Below, one piece after another: positions 1 through 6,273 of a DNA stretch of 8,633 bases. Source of the DNA: an uncultured Lachnospiraceae bacterium (GTDB taxonomy: Bacteria > Bacillota > Clostridia > Lachnospirales > Lachnospiraceae); NCBI GenBank assembly GCA_902803155.1, contig CADCOU010000318.1, positions 1-8,633 of the forward strand. Reading direction: 5' to 3'. Below the pieces are notes generated by a model. It made no database searches and had not been told where the DNA came from. It saw only the letters and a program-made list of their open reading frames with translations. The translations under genes were made by a program, and so were the position numbers. How positions within the stretch are numbered: the first letter of the stretch is position 1; the number at the start of each line of letters is the position of its first letter.

Positions 1-3
1 CAG

Positions 4-153
4 ACCGTGAACCACCTGTGCTCCGCACATCTGCCGCAGCTTCGCTGCTCCTGTTCACGGTTGTGGGGGCAGTTACCGCTTCGCGGTTATGTCCGGGAGG
101 AAAGAGCCGGTACTTACATGCAAGCATGACGTTCCGGCTCTTTCCTCCCGGAC
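4..153. repeat. Cluster of nested palindromes downstream of prfC
   Basis: This non-coding stretch is nearly all inverted repeat. A 9-bp outer stem (4-12 with 53-61) encloses two 5-bp arms with 3-base loops (17-21 with 25-29, and 36-40 with 44-48), giving a T-shaped three-way junction. A third mini-hairpin pairs 75-79 with 83-87. A large hairpin follows, with a perfect 20-bp stem (91-110 with 134-153) and a 23-base loop containing its own CATGC-AA-GCATG hairpin (117-128). On the minus strand all three mini-hairpins share the core GC-GRA-GC. Segment 71-77 can also pair with 163-169 around the large hairpin. I see no ORF here. It could be a REP-like or MITE-like repeat, a structured RNA at the prfC 3' end, or an unusual transcription end. 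The structure may continue past the left edge. The palindromes are directly visible; the function is unknown. Confidence 0.85.
91..153 (-). other. Long 20-bp-stem hairpin 3' of prfC
   Basis: On the prfC transcript this begins 17 bases after the stop codon and forms an uninterrupted 20-bp stem with a 23-base loop. It would shield the 3' end of the prfC mRNA. The base of the stem is followed by ACATAACCGCG rather than a T tract, so it does not fit a standard intrinsic terminator, although its position suits a role in 3' end formation or stability. The stem is seen directly; the role is inference. Confidence 0.5.
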
Positions 154-169
154 ACTGTGAATGGTAACT

Positions 170-1759
170 TTATCGTGCAAATTCCTCGAGTTTTAATCCC
201 GGGTTACGTTCCTCCACCATACCGACGGACCAGCTGTTGACAAACAGAAGGAGCGGACGATTCTTCAGATCCACGATCCGTTTCATATCCGAGGTCCCCG
301 TAATCGATTCCACATTCACTTCATCCGGATTGGCTATCCATCGAATGTACTCATACGGGAGCTCATCCATACGGATCTCTACGTTGTATTCATTTTCAAG
401 CCGGTACTTCAGGACATCAAACTGCAGCACACCGACGACACCGACGATCGTATCCTCAAGTGTACCGTTCGGTTCCTCGAAGATCTGGATCGCGCCTTCC
501 TGCGCGATCTGAGCCATCCCCTTGACAAACTGCTTGCGCTTCATCGTATCCATCGGCCGGACTCTGGAAAAGTGTTCCGGCGCAAAAGTCGGAATCCCTT
601 CATATGCGAACTTGTGACCGGGCATGCATACCGTATCTCCGATGGAAAAAACGCCCGGATCAAAGACGCCTATAATGTCTCCGGCATATGCTTCCGACAC
701 CACATGACGCTGCTCCGCCATCATCTGCTGCGGCTGGCTCAGACGCATCTTCCTTCCGCCCTGCACATGGAAGACTTCCTTTTCCGCTTCGAATTTTCCC
801 GAGCAGATACGCATGAACGCGATCCTGTCACGGTGCATTTTATTCATGTTAGCCTGGATCTTGAATACAAAGGCAGAGAACGGCTCTTCCACGGGATCCA
901 CTATACCGCAGTCCGCTGTACGTGAGAGCGGCGGCATGGTCATCTCAAGGAAATAGTTCAGAAAGATCTCAACACCGAAATTCGTCAGAGCCGATCCGAA
1001 GAATACCGGTGACAGCTGCCCTGCGGATACTCTCTCCTGATCAAACTCGGCAGAAGCCCCGTCAAGGAGTTCGATTTCGGAAAGCAGGTTTTCTTTTGCT
1101 TCTTCTCCGATAAACTCACTCAATGCCGGGTCGTCAATATCGATCTCAGTTGCAATGCCTTCCTTCGTACCCTTCTGTGTGTCCTGATAGGTTACGACAT
1201 GGCGGCTCCTGCGGTCATATACGCCCCTGAAAGCTTTGCCGGAACCGATCGGCCAGTTCATCGGACAGGTTGCTATACCGAGCTCCTTTTCGATATCGTC
1301 CAGAAGGTCAAAGGTATCGTTCGCGTCCCGGTCCAGCTTATTGATGAACGTAAAAATCGGAATGTGGCGCATCACACAGACTTTAAAGAGCTTCCTCGTC
1401 TGTGCCTCAACACCTTTTGAGGCGTCGATGACCATGACCGCCGAATCGGCTGCCATGAGCGTCCGGTACGTGTCCTCAGAGAAATCCTGATGTCCGGGTG
1501 TATCCAGGATATTGATACAGTATCCGCCGTAATTGAACTGAAGCACGGAGCTTGTAACGGAGATACCTCTCTCTTTTTCAATCTCCATCCAGTCAGAAAC
1601 CGCATGCCGTGCAGTCGCTTTTCCCTTAACCGATCCTGCCAGATTAATGGCTCCGCCGTAGAGCAGGAACTTCTCTGTAAGAGTCGTCTTTCCGGCGTCC
1701 GGATGGGATATGATTGCAAAAGTCCTTCTTTTTTCTATCTCTTGTTTCAGATTGCTCAA
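170..1759 (-). CDS. prfC: Peptide chain release factor 3
   Basis: RF3 is a cytoplasmic translational GTPase that removes RF1 or RF2 from the ribosome after peptide release. The 529-residue product has the length of E. coli RF3. The GTPase motifs are in order: P-loop HPDAGKTT (19-26), RGIS with the switch-I Thr region (64-70), DTPGH (86-90), NKLD (140-143) and GSAL (255-258). Elongation-factor-like beta-barrel domains follow, and the RF3-type C-terminus ends near VNSWSVGMVEE. The start codon is TTG at 1759: GGGAG lies at 1768-1772, 8 bases upstream, and the protein then begins SNLKQEIEKRRTFAIISHPD as expected for the family. The gene is monocistronic in this view and divergent from the carbamate kinase gene. 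The leader holds two short segments complementary to its Shine-Dalgarno. EF-G and tetracycline-resistance ribosomal protection proteins are related, but the N-terminal wording and length are those of RF3. Confidence 0.97.
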   Translation of the reverse strand: MSNLKQEIEKRRTFAIISHPDAGKTTLTEKFLLYGGAINLAGSVKGKATARHAVSDWMEIEKERGISVTSSVLQFNYGGYCINILDTPGHQDFSEDTYRTLMAADSAVMVIDASKGVEAQTRKLFKVCVMRHIPIFTFINKLDRDANDTFDLLDDIEKELGIATCPMNWPIGSGKAFRGVYDRRSRHVVTYQDTQKGTKEGIATEIDIDDPALSEFIGEEAKENLLSEIELLDGASAEFDQERVSAGQLSPVFFGSALTNFGVEIFLNYFLEMTMPPLSRTADCGIVDPVEEPFSAFVFKIQANMNKMHRDRIAFMRICSGKFEAEKEVFHVQGGRKMRLSQPQQMMAEQRHVVSEAYAGDIIGVFDPGVFSIGDTVCMPGHKFAYEGIPTFAPEHFSRVRPMDTMKRKQFVKGMAQIAQEGAIQIFEEPNGTLEDTIVGVVGVLQFDVLKYRLENEYNVEIRMDELPYEYIRWIANPDEVNVESITGTSDMKRIVDLKNRPLLLFVNSWSVGMVEERNPGLKLEEFAR

Positions 1760-1764
1760 AACCT

Positions 1765-1772
1765 ATGCTCCC
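1765..1772 (-). promoter_or_regulatory. prfC ribosome binding site, possibly sequesterable
   Basis: On the minus strand this reads GGGAGCAT and supports the TTG start at 1759. The complement ATGCTCC(C) occurs twice upstream on the same strand, at 1887-1880 (8 bases) and 1831-1825 (7 bases). The site could therefore be masked by either copy if the transcript includes it. Confidence 0.6.
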
Positions 1773-1812
1773 TGTCACCTGTCGGTTATCTTATCCAATG
1801 TCACATTTTAAG

Positions 1813-1827
1813 TCCGGATCATCCGGA
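1813..1827. repeat. TCCGGA-TCA-TCCGGA mini-hairpin in the prfC leader
   Basis: Two TCCGGA hexamers, each self-complementary, are separated by three bases, giving a 6-bp stem with a 3-base loop on either strand. It lies in the region upstream of prfC, right next to one CAATGCTCC copy. Similar CCGGA-N3-TCCGG hairpins lie between khpA and rimM and between trmD and the ACT gene. Confidence 0.5.
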
Positions 1828-1889
1828 GCATTGCCCCGCCATAATACCCGGACACAGCGATTAATCATACCAATCATGCGGGAGCATTG
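1825..1889 (-). repeat. Direct repeat CAATGCTCC in the prfC-arcC intergenic region
   Basis: The 9-base word GGAGCATTG (plus strand) occurs at 1825-1833 and 1881-1889. On the minus strand each copy reads CAATGCTCC and is complementary to the prfC ribosome binding site. They could be anti-Shine-Dalgarno elements or a pair of protein-binding half sites between divergent genes. The repeat is seen; the role is inferred. Confidence 0.45.
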
Positions 1890-1903
1890 TCAACTCCGGC
1901 ACG

Positions 1904-1932
1904 TTGCCATACGTATCCAGTTTGGGTATAAT
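1904..1932 (+). promoter_or_regulatory. Sigma-A-type promoter of arcC
   Basis: TTGCCA (1904-1909, one mismatch to TTGACA) and a perfect TATAAT (1927-1932) are separated by 17 bases. A start of transcription near 1939 would give a leader of about 33 bases before the arcC ATG. This is the best promoter match I found in the window. Confidence 0.85.
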
Positions 1933-1957
1933 ACTGTGAGAAAAACACTGAACGCAC

Positions 1958-1963
1958 AAGGAG
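1958..1963 (+). promoter_or_regulatory. arcC ribosome binding site
   Basis: AAGGAG lies 8 bases upstream of the ATG at 1972. With the promoter at 1904-1932 it fixes this start and excludes the in-frame extension back to 1714, which would lie upstream of the promoter. Confidence 0.9.
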
Positions 1964-1971
1964 ATCCCGTT

Positions 1972-2901
1972 ATGAGTGAAAAACGCGTTGTTGTCGCCCT
2001 CGGACACCAGGCCCTGGGAACCGATTTCCCCGGCCAGTATAAAGCTGTGCATTCTTCGGTGAAGGTTCTTGCGGATCTGATCGAAGACGGCTGCCAGCTG
2101 ATCATCACGCACAGCAATGCCCCCCAGGTCGGCATGATCCATACCGCACTGAATGAATATGCAAAGAATCATGAGACCTACAACGCACCCATGTCGATCT
2201 GCTCTTCTATGAGCCAGGGCTTTATCGGATACGATATCCAGAATATGCTTCGGACAGAACTGATCTCGCGCGGGATCTACCGGACGGTTTCCACTATCAT
2301 CACGCAGGTCATCGTGGACCCGTACGACGATGCATTTTACCATCCGCTCAAGGTGATCGGACGTATTCTGACGCGGGAGGAAGCGGATGCGGAAGAGGCG
2401 AAGGGCAACTACGTTACAGAAGTACCGGGGCAGGGATGGAGACGTATCGTCGCAAGCCCGAAGCCGGTTGATATCGTCGAGATCGAAGCGATCAATGCGC
2501 TGGTGAAAGCCGGACAGATCGTGATCGCAGGAGGCGGCGGAGGCATACCTGTCCTGAAACAGCCGCACCGTCTCAAGAGCGCAAGCGCGATCGTGGAAAA
2601 GGATCTCACAGCCGGAAAGCTTGCCGACCTCACGGATGCGGATATCCTGATGATCCTGACATCGGAGGAGCAGGCGTGCATCCATTACAATACGGAAGAC
2701 CGGCAGCCTCTCGGACAGATCTCCGCAGCAGAAGCCCGTAAGTATATTGAAGACGGTGAATTTGACGAGAAAGGGATGCTTCCCAAGATGGAAGCCAGCG
2801 TGAACTTCGTCTCTCAGAAAGAAGGCCGCAGAGCCATTATTACCTCCATCGATCACGCTGTTGCTGCTCTGCACGGAGACGCCGGCACTATTATCTGCTG
2901 A
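1972..2901 (+). CDS. arcC: Carbamate kinase
   Basis: Carbamate kinase is a cytoplasmic amino-acid-kinase-fold enzyme that transfers the phosphate of carbamoyl phosphate to ADP. It usually makes ATP during catabolism of arginine, agmatine or purines. The product is 309 residues, the normal family length. Catalytic positions known from Enterococcus carbamate kinase are kept: K127 (PLKVIG), the glycine-rich GGGGGIPV (187-194), K210-D211 (EKD) and K272 (LPKMEA). The two phosphate-binding loops differ from the textbook forms: GHQALG (11-16) instead of GGNA, and HSNAPQVG (47-54) instead of HGNGPQVG. The SQGFIGYD and ASPKPVDI stretches recall YqeA-like catabolic members. No arcA, arcB, ptcA or purine-degradation gene is nearby, so the source of its carbamoyl phosphate is unknown. 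It is transcribed alone from its own promoter and ends at the shared terminator. Family assignment is firm; the pathway is not. Confidence 0.93.
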   Translation: MSEKRVVVALGHQALGTDFPGQYKAVHSSVKVLADLIEDGCQLIITHSNAPQVGMIHTALNEYAKNHETYNAPMSICSSMSQGFIGYDIQNMLRTELISRGIYRTVSTIITQVIVDPYDDAFYHPLKVIGRILTREEADAEEAKGNYVTEVPGQGWRRIVASPKPVDIVEIEAINALVKAGQIVIAGGGGGIPVLKQPHRLKSASAIVEKDLTAGKLADLTDADILMILTSEEQACIHYNTEDRQPLGQISAAEARKYIEDGEFDEKGMLPKMEASVNFVSQKEGRRAIITSIDHAVAALHGDAGTIIC

Positions 2902-2944
2902 CCGCCGGGATCATTCATAATCGGGCAGGAGAAGACGCCTTCAC

Positions 2945-2979
2945 AAAAAACAAGTCTGCCAATGGCAGACTTGTTCTTT
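2945..2979. terminator. Bidirectional intrinsic terminator between arcC and the ACT gene
   Basis: A 10-bp perfect stem (2951-2960 with 2964-2973) with loop AAT extends by two A-T pairs to 12 bp. On the minus strand the stem is followed by a run of six Ts (2950-2945), a strong terminator for the ACT gene and the operon upstream of it. On the plus strand it is followed by TTCTTT, a weaker but fair terminator for arcC. It starts 43 bases after the arcC stop and lies just after the ACT stop. Confidence 0.93.
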
Positions 2980-2985
2980 ATCCTG

Positions 2986-3408
2986 TCAGCTCATTGCTGA
3001 TGCTTCCACCACAATGTATCCGTGAGAGCTCAGGTTTTCCTCAACCTCCCAGATATCGTCCGTGGAAAATACCATGATCGGCAGTCCGGACCTTCTGTCA
3101 AAGGAAAGATACAGGTAATGGACGTTCACATTCATCCGGACCAGCGTCTTCAGCAGACTGTTCAGGTTACCGACCTTATCCTCGACCTCCACGCCGATCA
3201 CATCTTTCAATGCGCACAGATAGCCCGCTTCGGTAAGGGCCTTCAGGGCGATATCCGGTTTCGACACGACCATACGGTTCACGCCATACTCGGCGCCGTC
3301 ATCTGTCATGGAGCCCAGGATATTGATATCCTGTTCCAGAAGGATCCTCGTGATATCTTCCAGAGTTCCTTTTTTGTTTTCGGCATATACTGACAACTGC
3401 TTTAGCAT
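2986..3408 (-). CDS. Tandem ACT-domain protein
   Basis: This is a 140-residue protein made of two ACT domains and nothing else. The first (about 3-66) opens with LKQLSVYAENKKGTLEDITR and the second (about 70-137) with IGVEVEDKVGNLNSLLK. ACT domains are small beta-alpha-beta-beta-alpha-beta modules that bind amino acids or similar ligands and pair side by side. With no catalytic domain attached, this is probably a stand-alone ligand sensor or regulator; its ligand and partner cannot be read from the sequence. GAGAGG about 5-6 bases before the ATG supports the start. It lies 73 bases downstream of trmD on the same strand, where rplS is normally found, and is followed directly by the bidirectional terminator, so it is likely the last gene of the operon. 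The domain call is firm; the function is unknown. Confidence 0.88.
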   Translation of the reverse strand: MLKQLSVYAENKKGTLEDITRILLEQDINILGSMTDDGAEYGVNRMVVSKPDIALKALTEAGYLCALKDVIGVEVEDKVGNLNSLLKTLVRMNVNVHYLYLSFDRRSGLPIMVFSTDDIWEVEENLSSHGYIVVEASAMS

Positions 3409-3451
3409 TGTGATCCTCTCTTCCCTCTGTTACACCATTCAATGTGTCATC

Positions 3452-3479
3452 CCGGGTATGCCCGGAATTATTCCGGCAT
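3452..3479 (-). repeat. Overlapping hairpins between trmD and the ACT gene
   Basis: In this gap CCCGG (3461-3465) can pair either with CCGGG at 3452-3456 (4-base loop) or, as part of a longer ATGC(C)CGGAA stem (3458-3467), with TTCCGGCAT at 3471-3479 (3-base loop, one bulge). The two folds exclude each other. No T tract follows, so this is not a clear terminator. It may slow exonucleases or affect translation of the ACT gene. Confidence 0.4.
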
Positions 3480-3481
3480 CA

Positions 3482-4345
3482 TCAGTCAATGTTCCTTGCT
3501 CCCCGGTACAGTTCTTCCAGACCTGCCTCCCGGATAAACTTCCTGTCTTTCTTATTCAGCACGGCATTCCTGCACAGATCCGGCCGCTTCTTCGCCGTCA
3601 GAAGCAGAGACTGTTCCCTGCGCCATCTGTCGACCGCTCCGTGATTGCCGGACAGAAGGATCGGCGGAACCGATTCTCCGTGCCACTCTTCCGGACGGGA
3701 ATACTGCGGGTATTCCAGAAGCCCGTCGCCCATAAAGCTCTCTGTCTCTGCCGAGTCTTCATTGCTCAGCACTCCGGGGACAAGCCTTGCGATCGCATCC
3801 ATCATGACCAGTGCCGGAAGTTCTCCACCTGTCAGGACGTAATCACCGACGGATACTTCATCGGTCACAATCTCATCCAGCACTCTCTGGTCAATCCCTT
3901 CATAATGCCCGCAGAGAAAGATCAGGTCTTCCTCCCCGGCAAGTTCCGACGCAAAGGCCTGGTCAAAGGGACGTCCCTGAGGAGACATAAAAAGAACTCT
4001 CGTCCGTTTCTTTCCCTGTTTATTTTCATCGGGAAGTTCATCGGTAAGCGGTTCAGCTGCAGATGATTTTTCTCCGGACGGGTCGGCCTGCCTCAGATCT
4101 CCGGCAGCGATCCGTTCAACAACACTCCGATACGCACGGTACACAGGTTCTGCCTGCATGATCATGCCGGCTCCGCCGCCGTAGGAGTAATCATCCACGC
4201 GCCCCTTCCGTTTCTCTTCCGCATAATCCCTGATGTCCACCGCATCCAGCGTGATCAGGCCTCCACTCATCGCCCTGCCGGTGATACTGGTAGAAAACGC
4301 GGCTTCGATCATTTCCGGGAATAATGTCAGTACATGGAAGTTCAT
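3482..4345 (-). CDS. trmD: tRNA (guanine-N1-)-methyltransferase
   Basis: TrmD is a SPOUT-class methyltransferase that uses S-adenosylmethionine to make m1G37 in tRNAs, preventing +1 frameshifting. Family motifs are visible: FPEM (9-12), the substrate loop YGGGAGM (55-61), SPQG (121-124), LCGHYEGIDQRV (144-155) and the SAM-binding trefoil-knot segment SVGDYVLTGGELPAL (165-179), then YPQYSRPEEW and LLSGNH. The catalytic Arg of ARFIP in enterobacteria corresponds to R187. The catalytic Asp (D169 in Haemophilus) corresponds to E202 in AETESF. At 287 residues it is longer than the usual 240-255 because of a polar, acidic insertion at about 82-112, between the VYRAYRSV helix and the VLFMSPQG strand. 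GAGG lies 7 bases before the ATG, and the gene starts 14 bases after the stop of the phosphoglycerol transferase gene, suggesting translational coupling. Confidence 0.96.
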   Translation of the reverse strand: MNFHVLTLFPEMIEAAFSTSITGRAMSGGLITLDAVDIRDYAEEKRKGRVDDYSYGGGAGMIMQAEPVYRAYRSVVERIAAGDLRQADPSGEKSSAAEPLTDELPDENKQGKKRTRVLFMSPQGRPFDQAFASELAGEEDLIFLCGHYEGIDQRVLDEIVTDEVSVGDYVLTGGELPALVMMDAIARLVPGVLSNEDSAETESFMGDGLLEYPQYSRPEEWHGESVPPILLSGNHGAVDRWRREQSLLLTAKKRPDLCRNAVLNKKDRKFIREAGLEELYRGARNID

Positions 4346-4359
4346 CCGATTACCTCGTT

Positions 4360-6258
4360 TCAGTTTTCACTGCTGCTCTTTCCGCCTTCCAGCCTCTGTC
4401 CGGACGCATCGCATTCGTACCATTCACAGTTCTCTCCGTTTTCATCATAGGAGATATGGTAGTAATGCAGATCCAGCACATGGCTCCTGGCTCCGTCTAC
4501 CATGCAGGTAGACTGCAGTTTGACAATGCCTGAGTACGCACCTGTTTCAGGAAGTTTCCATTCCGCGTGCCAGCCTCCGTCCTCGACGGGTTCTGCGCTG
4601 ATCCACTTGATATAATCCGACCTTCCTGTAGGCCGGTATCCGTACATCTTCATGCAGCACCGGAATCCGTCGATCCTGTCGCTGGATACATTGCGTATCG
4701 TGAAGGACAGCGTGCGGTTCTCTTCGTCAAACGGATCGTAAGTGATATCTGCCGTCACGGGTTCAACATGCGCCTGTGCGTTCATCCAGGAAGAAGTCTT
4801 CGACAGCTCTTCTTCGATCTTCTCCGCTCCGTCTCTCTCATTCAGCGTATCGAGGTTCGAGAACAGGTTCGTTCCCATGCCCAGTCTGTCGCCTTCGATC
4901 TGCACGCCCATGGCGGCAAGCGTCGTCGGGAAATCGTCCACCGTGGAATACTCCCTCTTCTCATCACGGACAGGTTCCGCGGAAGAATTGATGTAGGCCG
5001 TATAGACTTTTCTCACATAGTCTTCAGGGGCACTGTCACAGAAGGTTGCCATCGTCGGATGGTCCCCGGATACCACGATCACGGTGTCCTCATACCAGTC
5101 CTGCTGGCTGCACCACTCCAGAAACTCCGCGGTCTGACGGTCCGAGCAGGCAATCGCGTTCGCGTAAGGGGAATCATAACGGTTCCCGCACCTGCTGCAG
5201 GTGTAACCGTCCGGGTAATGCGTATCCACCGTAAGCATAGTGAGGTTGAACGGCTGATCAGACGCAGACAGTTCGTTCAGACGCTCCTTCGCGAAGGCAA
5301 ACAGTTTTTCATCCTCGAATCCCCAGAAGACCTTATATCCTTGGGGAAGGCCATGTTCCGCATAATAGATGTAGTCATGGAATTCGTAATCTCCATGCTC
5401 TGAGAAATACAGCCTCCGGCCCCCGAAAGTAGCATCCGAACCGATCAGAAGATCATTCACATATCCCTCTTCCTTCAGGATATCTCCGAGTGAGGTAATA
5501 TTCGGGAAGAAAGATTCCTGGGTGCTCATATAATTGGTGTCCACACCCTGCATCTCCAGCGGGATCTTCAGCGGAAGCCCCGTAGTTGCCGCAAACATGC
5601 CGCCCATGGTCCAGGTCGTGTATTTCCAGGAGACCGCACCGTTCGGATCCGTATCGCCGGTTCCTCTGAAATCTTCTGCTTCTCCCGCGATCTCTGTCAG
5701 TTCCGGGATGTAATTCTCCCCGAATATTCCGCCGTTTTCCTCATCGCAGTAAGCAAGTTCCATGGATTCCAGATACAGGTAGATCAGGTTTCTCTTTTTC
5801 TCCGGAAATGTCAGTTCCACCTCATTCGGATCCACATAGTTATCCTCTATGTATGAGGAACGTTCCTTACTGCTTCTGATATATTCAACAACTCCAAGCT
5901 TTGAGCAGAAACGGATGGTCTGAAAGACACCGAAAACGGCCGCAGCTGCAAAAAAGATCCCGATGACGGGAAACCTCCTGCCCTTTCCTTTCAGAAAACA
6001 GTAAGCCGTAACGACCGCAAACAGGACCGCTGCCGTCGGGATGACCGCATATACCACATAATCACGGATGATCCCGGAGTCAGCCCCGTGAAGAGGCTGC
6101 GTGAGAGTAAACAGGATCTCGTCCAGATTCAGACCGCCCCACTCTTCCAGTGCCCACTGAGCGCTTCTCCCGACCAGCAGCAGAAACGCCGAGAGTGCCA
6201 GTACAAGTATGACGCCTGCCTTATTCTGTTTTGTTTTTCTGTCTGTCTGATGATTCAT
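4360..6258 (-). CDS. Membrane-anchored LTA synthase/OpgB-type phosphoglycerol transferase
   Basis: This is an alkaline-phosphatase-superfamily enzyme that probably moves glycerol phosphate from phosphatidylglycerol onto an envelope polymer or glycan outside the membrane. The 632-residue protein has three predicted membrane helices (about 14-32, 66-89, 97-115) and a sulfatase-type domain (about 155-465). Expected metal and active-site residues are present: E164 in LYLESME, T217 in TTWTMGG (likely nucleophile), H347 in VDTHYPDG, and D399-H400 in VSGDHPT. The WTMGGM, VDTHYPDG and DTVIVVSGDH wording is closer to OpgB/MdoB phosphoglycerol transferases than to classical LtaS. A CSRCG pair (C354, C357) with C371 lies next to H347. 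A C-terminal extension (about 500-605) looks like a beta-sandwich. The Shine-Dalgarno is weak (CAGG, 9 bases upstream). The start lies 15 bases after the rimM stop, so coupling to rimM is likely. The family is secure; the acceptor polymer is not known. Confidence 0.85.
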   Translation of the reverse strand: MNHQTDRKTKQNKAGVILVLALSAFLLLVGRSAQWALEEWGGLNLDEILFTLTQPLHGADSGIIRDYVVYAVIPTAAVLFAVVTAYCFLKGKGRRFPVIGIFFAAAAVFGVFQTIRFCSKLGVVEYIRSSKERSSYIEDNYVDPNEVELTFPEKKRNLIYLYLESMELAYCDEENGGIFGENYIPELTEIAGEAEDFRGTGDTDPNGAVSWKYTTWTMGGMFAATTGLPLKIPLEMQGVDTNYMSTQESFFPNITSLGDILKEEGYVNDLLIGSDATFGGRRLYFSEHGDYEFHDYIYYAEHGLPQGYKVFWGFEDEKLFAFAKERLNELSASDQPFNLTMLTVDTHYPDGYTCSRCGNRYDSPYANAIACSDRQTAEFLEWCSQQDWYEDTVIVVSGDHPTMATFCDSAPEDYVRKVYTAYINSSAEPVRDEKREYSTVDDFPTTLAAMGVQIEGDRLGMGTNLFSNLDTLNERDGAEKIEEELSKTSSWMNAQAHVEPVTADITYDPFDEENRTLSFTIRNVSSDRIDGFRCCMKMYGYRPTGRSDYIKWISAEPVEDGGWHAEWKLPETGAYSGIVKLQSTCMVDGARSHVLDLHYYHISYDENGENCEWYECDASGQRLEGGKSSSEN

Positions 6259-6273
6259 GGTCCAGCAGCCTGT

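Noticed and set aside
1..169. Retron msr-msd, tRNA or riboswitch as an explanation of the left-edge palindromes
   Set aside because: No reverse transcriptase, CCA end, T-loop or known aptamer core is visible, and the segment lies downstream of prfC on its coding strand with no gene to regulate inside the window. A retron-like long hairpin alone is not enough.
1841..1869. prfC promoter based on TATTAT on the minus strand
   Set aside because: The -10 is acceptable but no -35 better than a poor match lies at 16-18 bases, so I did not list it as a feature.
1714..1971. N-terminal extension of the carbamate kinase reading frame back to 1714
   Set aside because: It overlaps the start of prfC, lies upstream of a clear promoter and ribosome binding site, and adds residues foreign to the family. 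The ATG at 1972 fits all the evidence.
1861..2874. 337-codon open frame on the minus strand opposite arcC
   Set aside because: Cys-, His- and Arg-rich composition with no domain, and fully antisense to a well-conserved kinase gene. It is a codon-bias shadow.
4567..5403. 278-codon plus-strand frame opposite the phosphoglycerol transferase
   Set aside because: No recognisable domain, no plausible ribosome binding site or promoter seen, and low-complexity Arg/Val/His composition. It is a shadow of the real gene.
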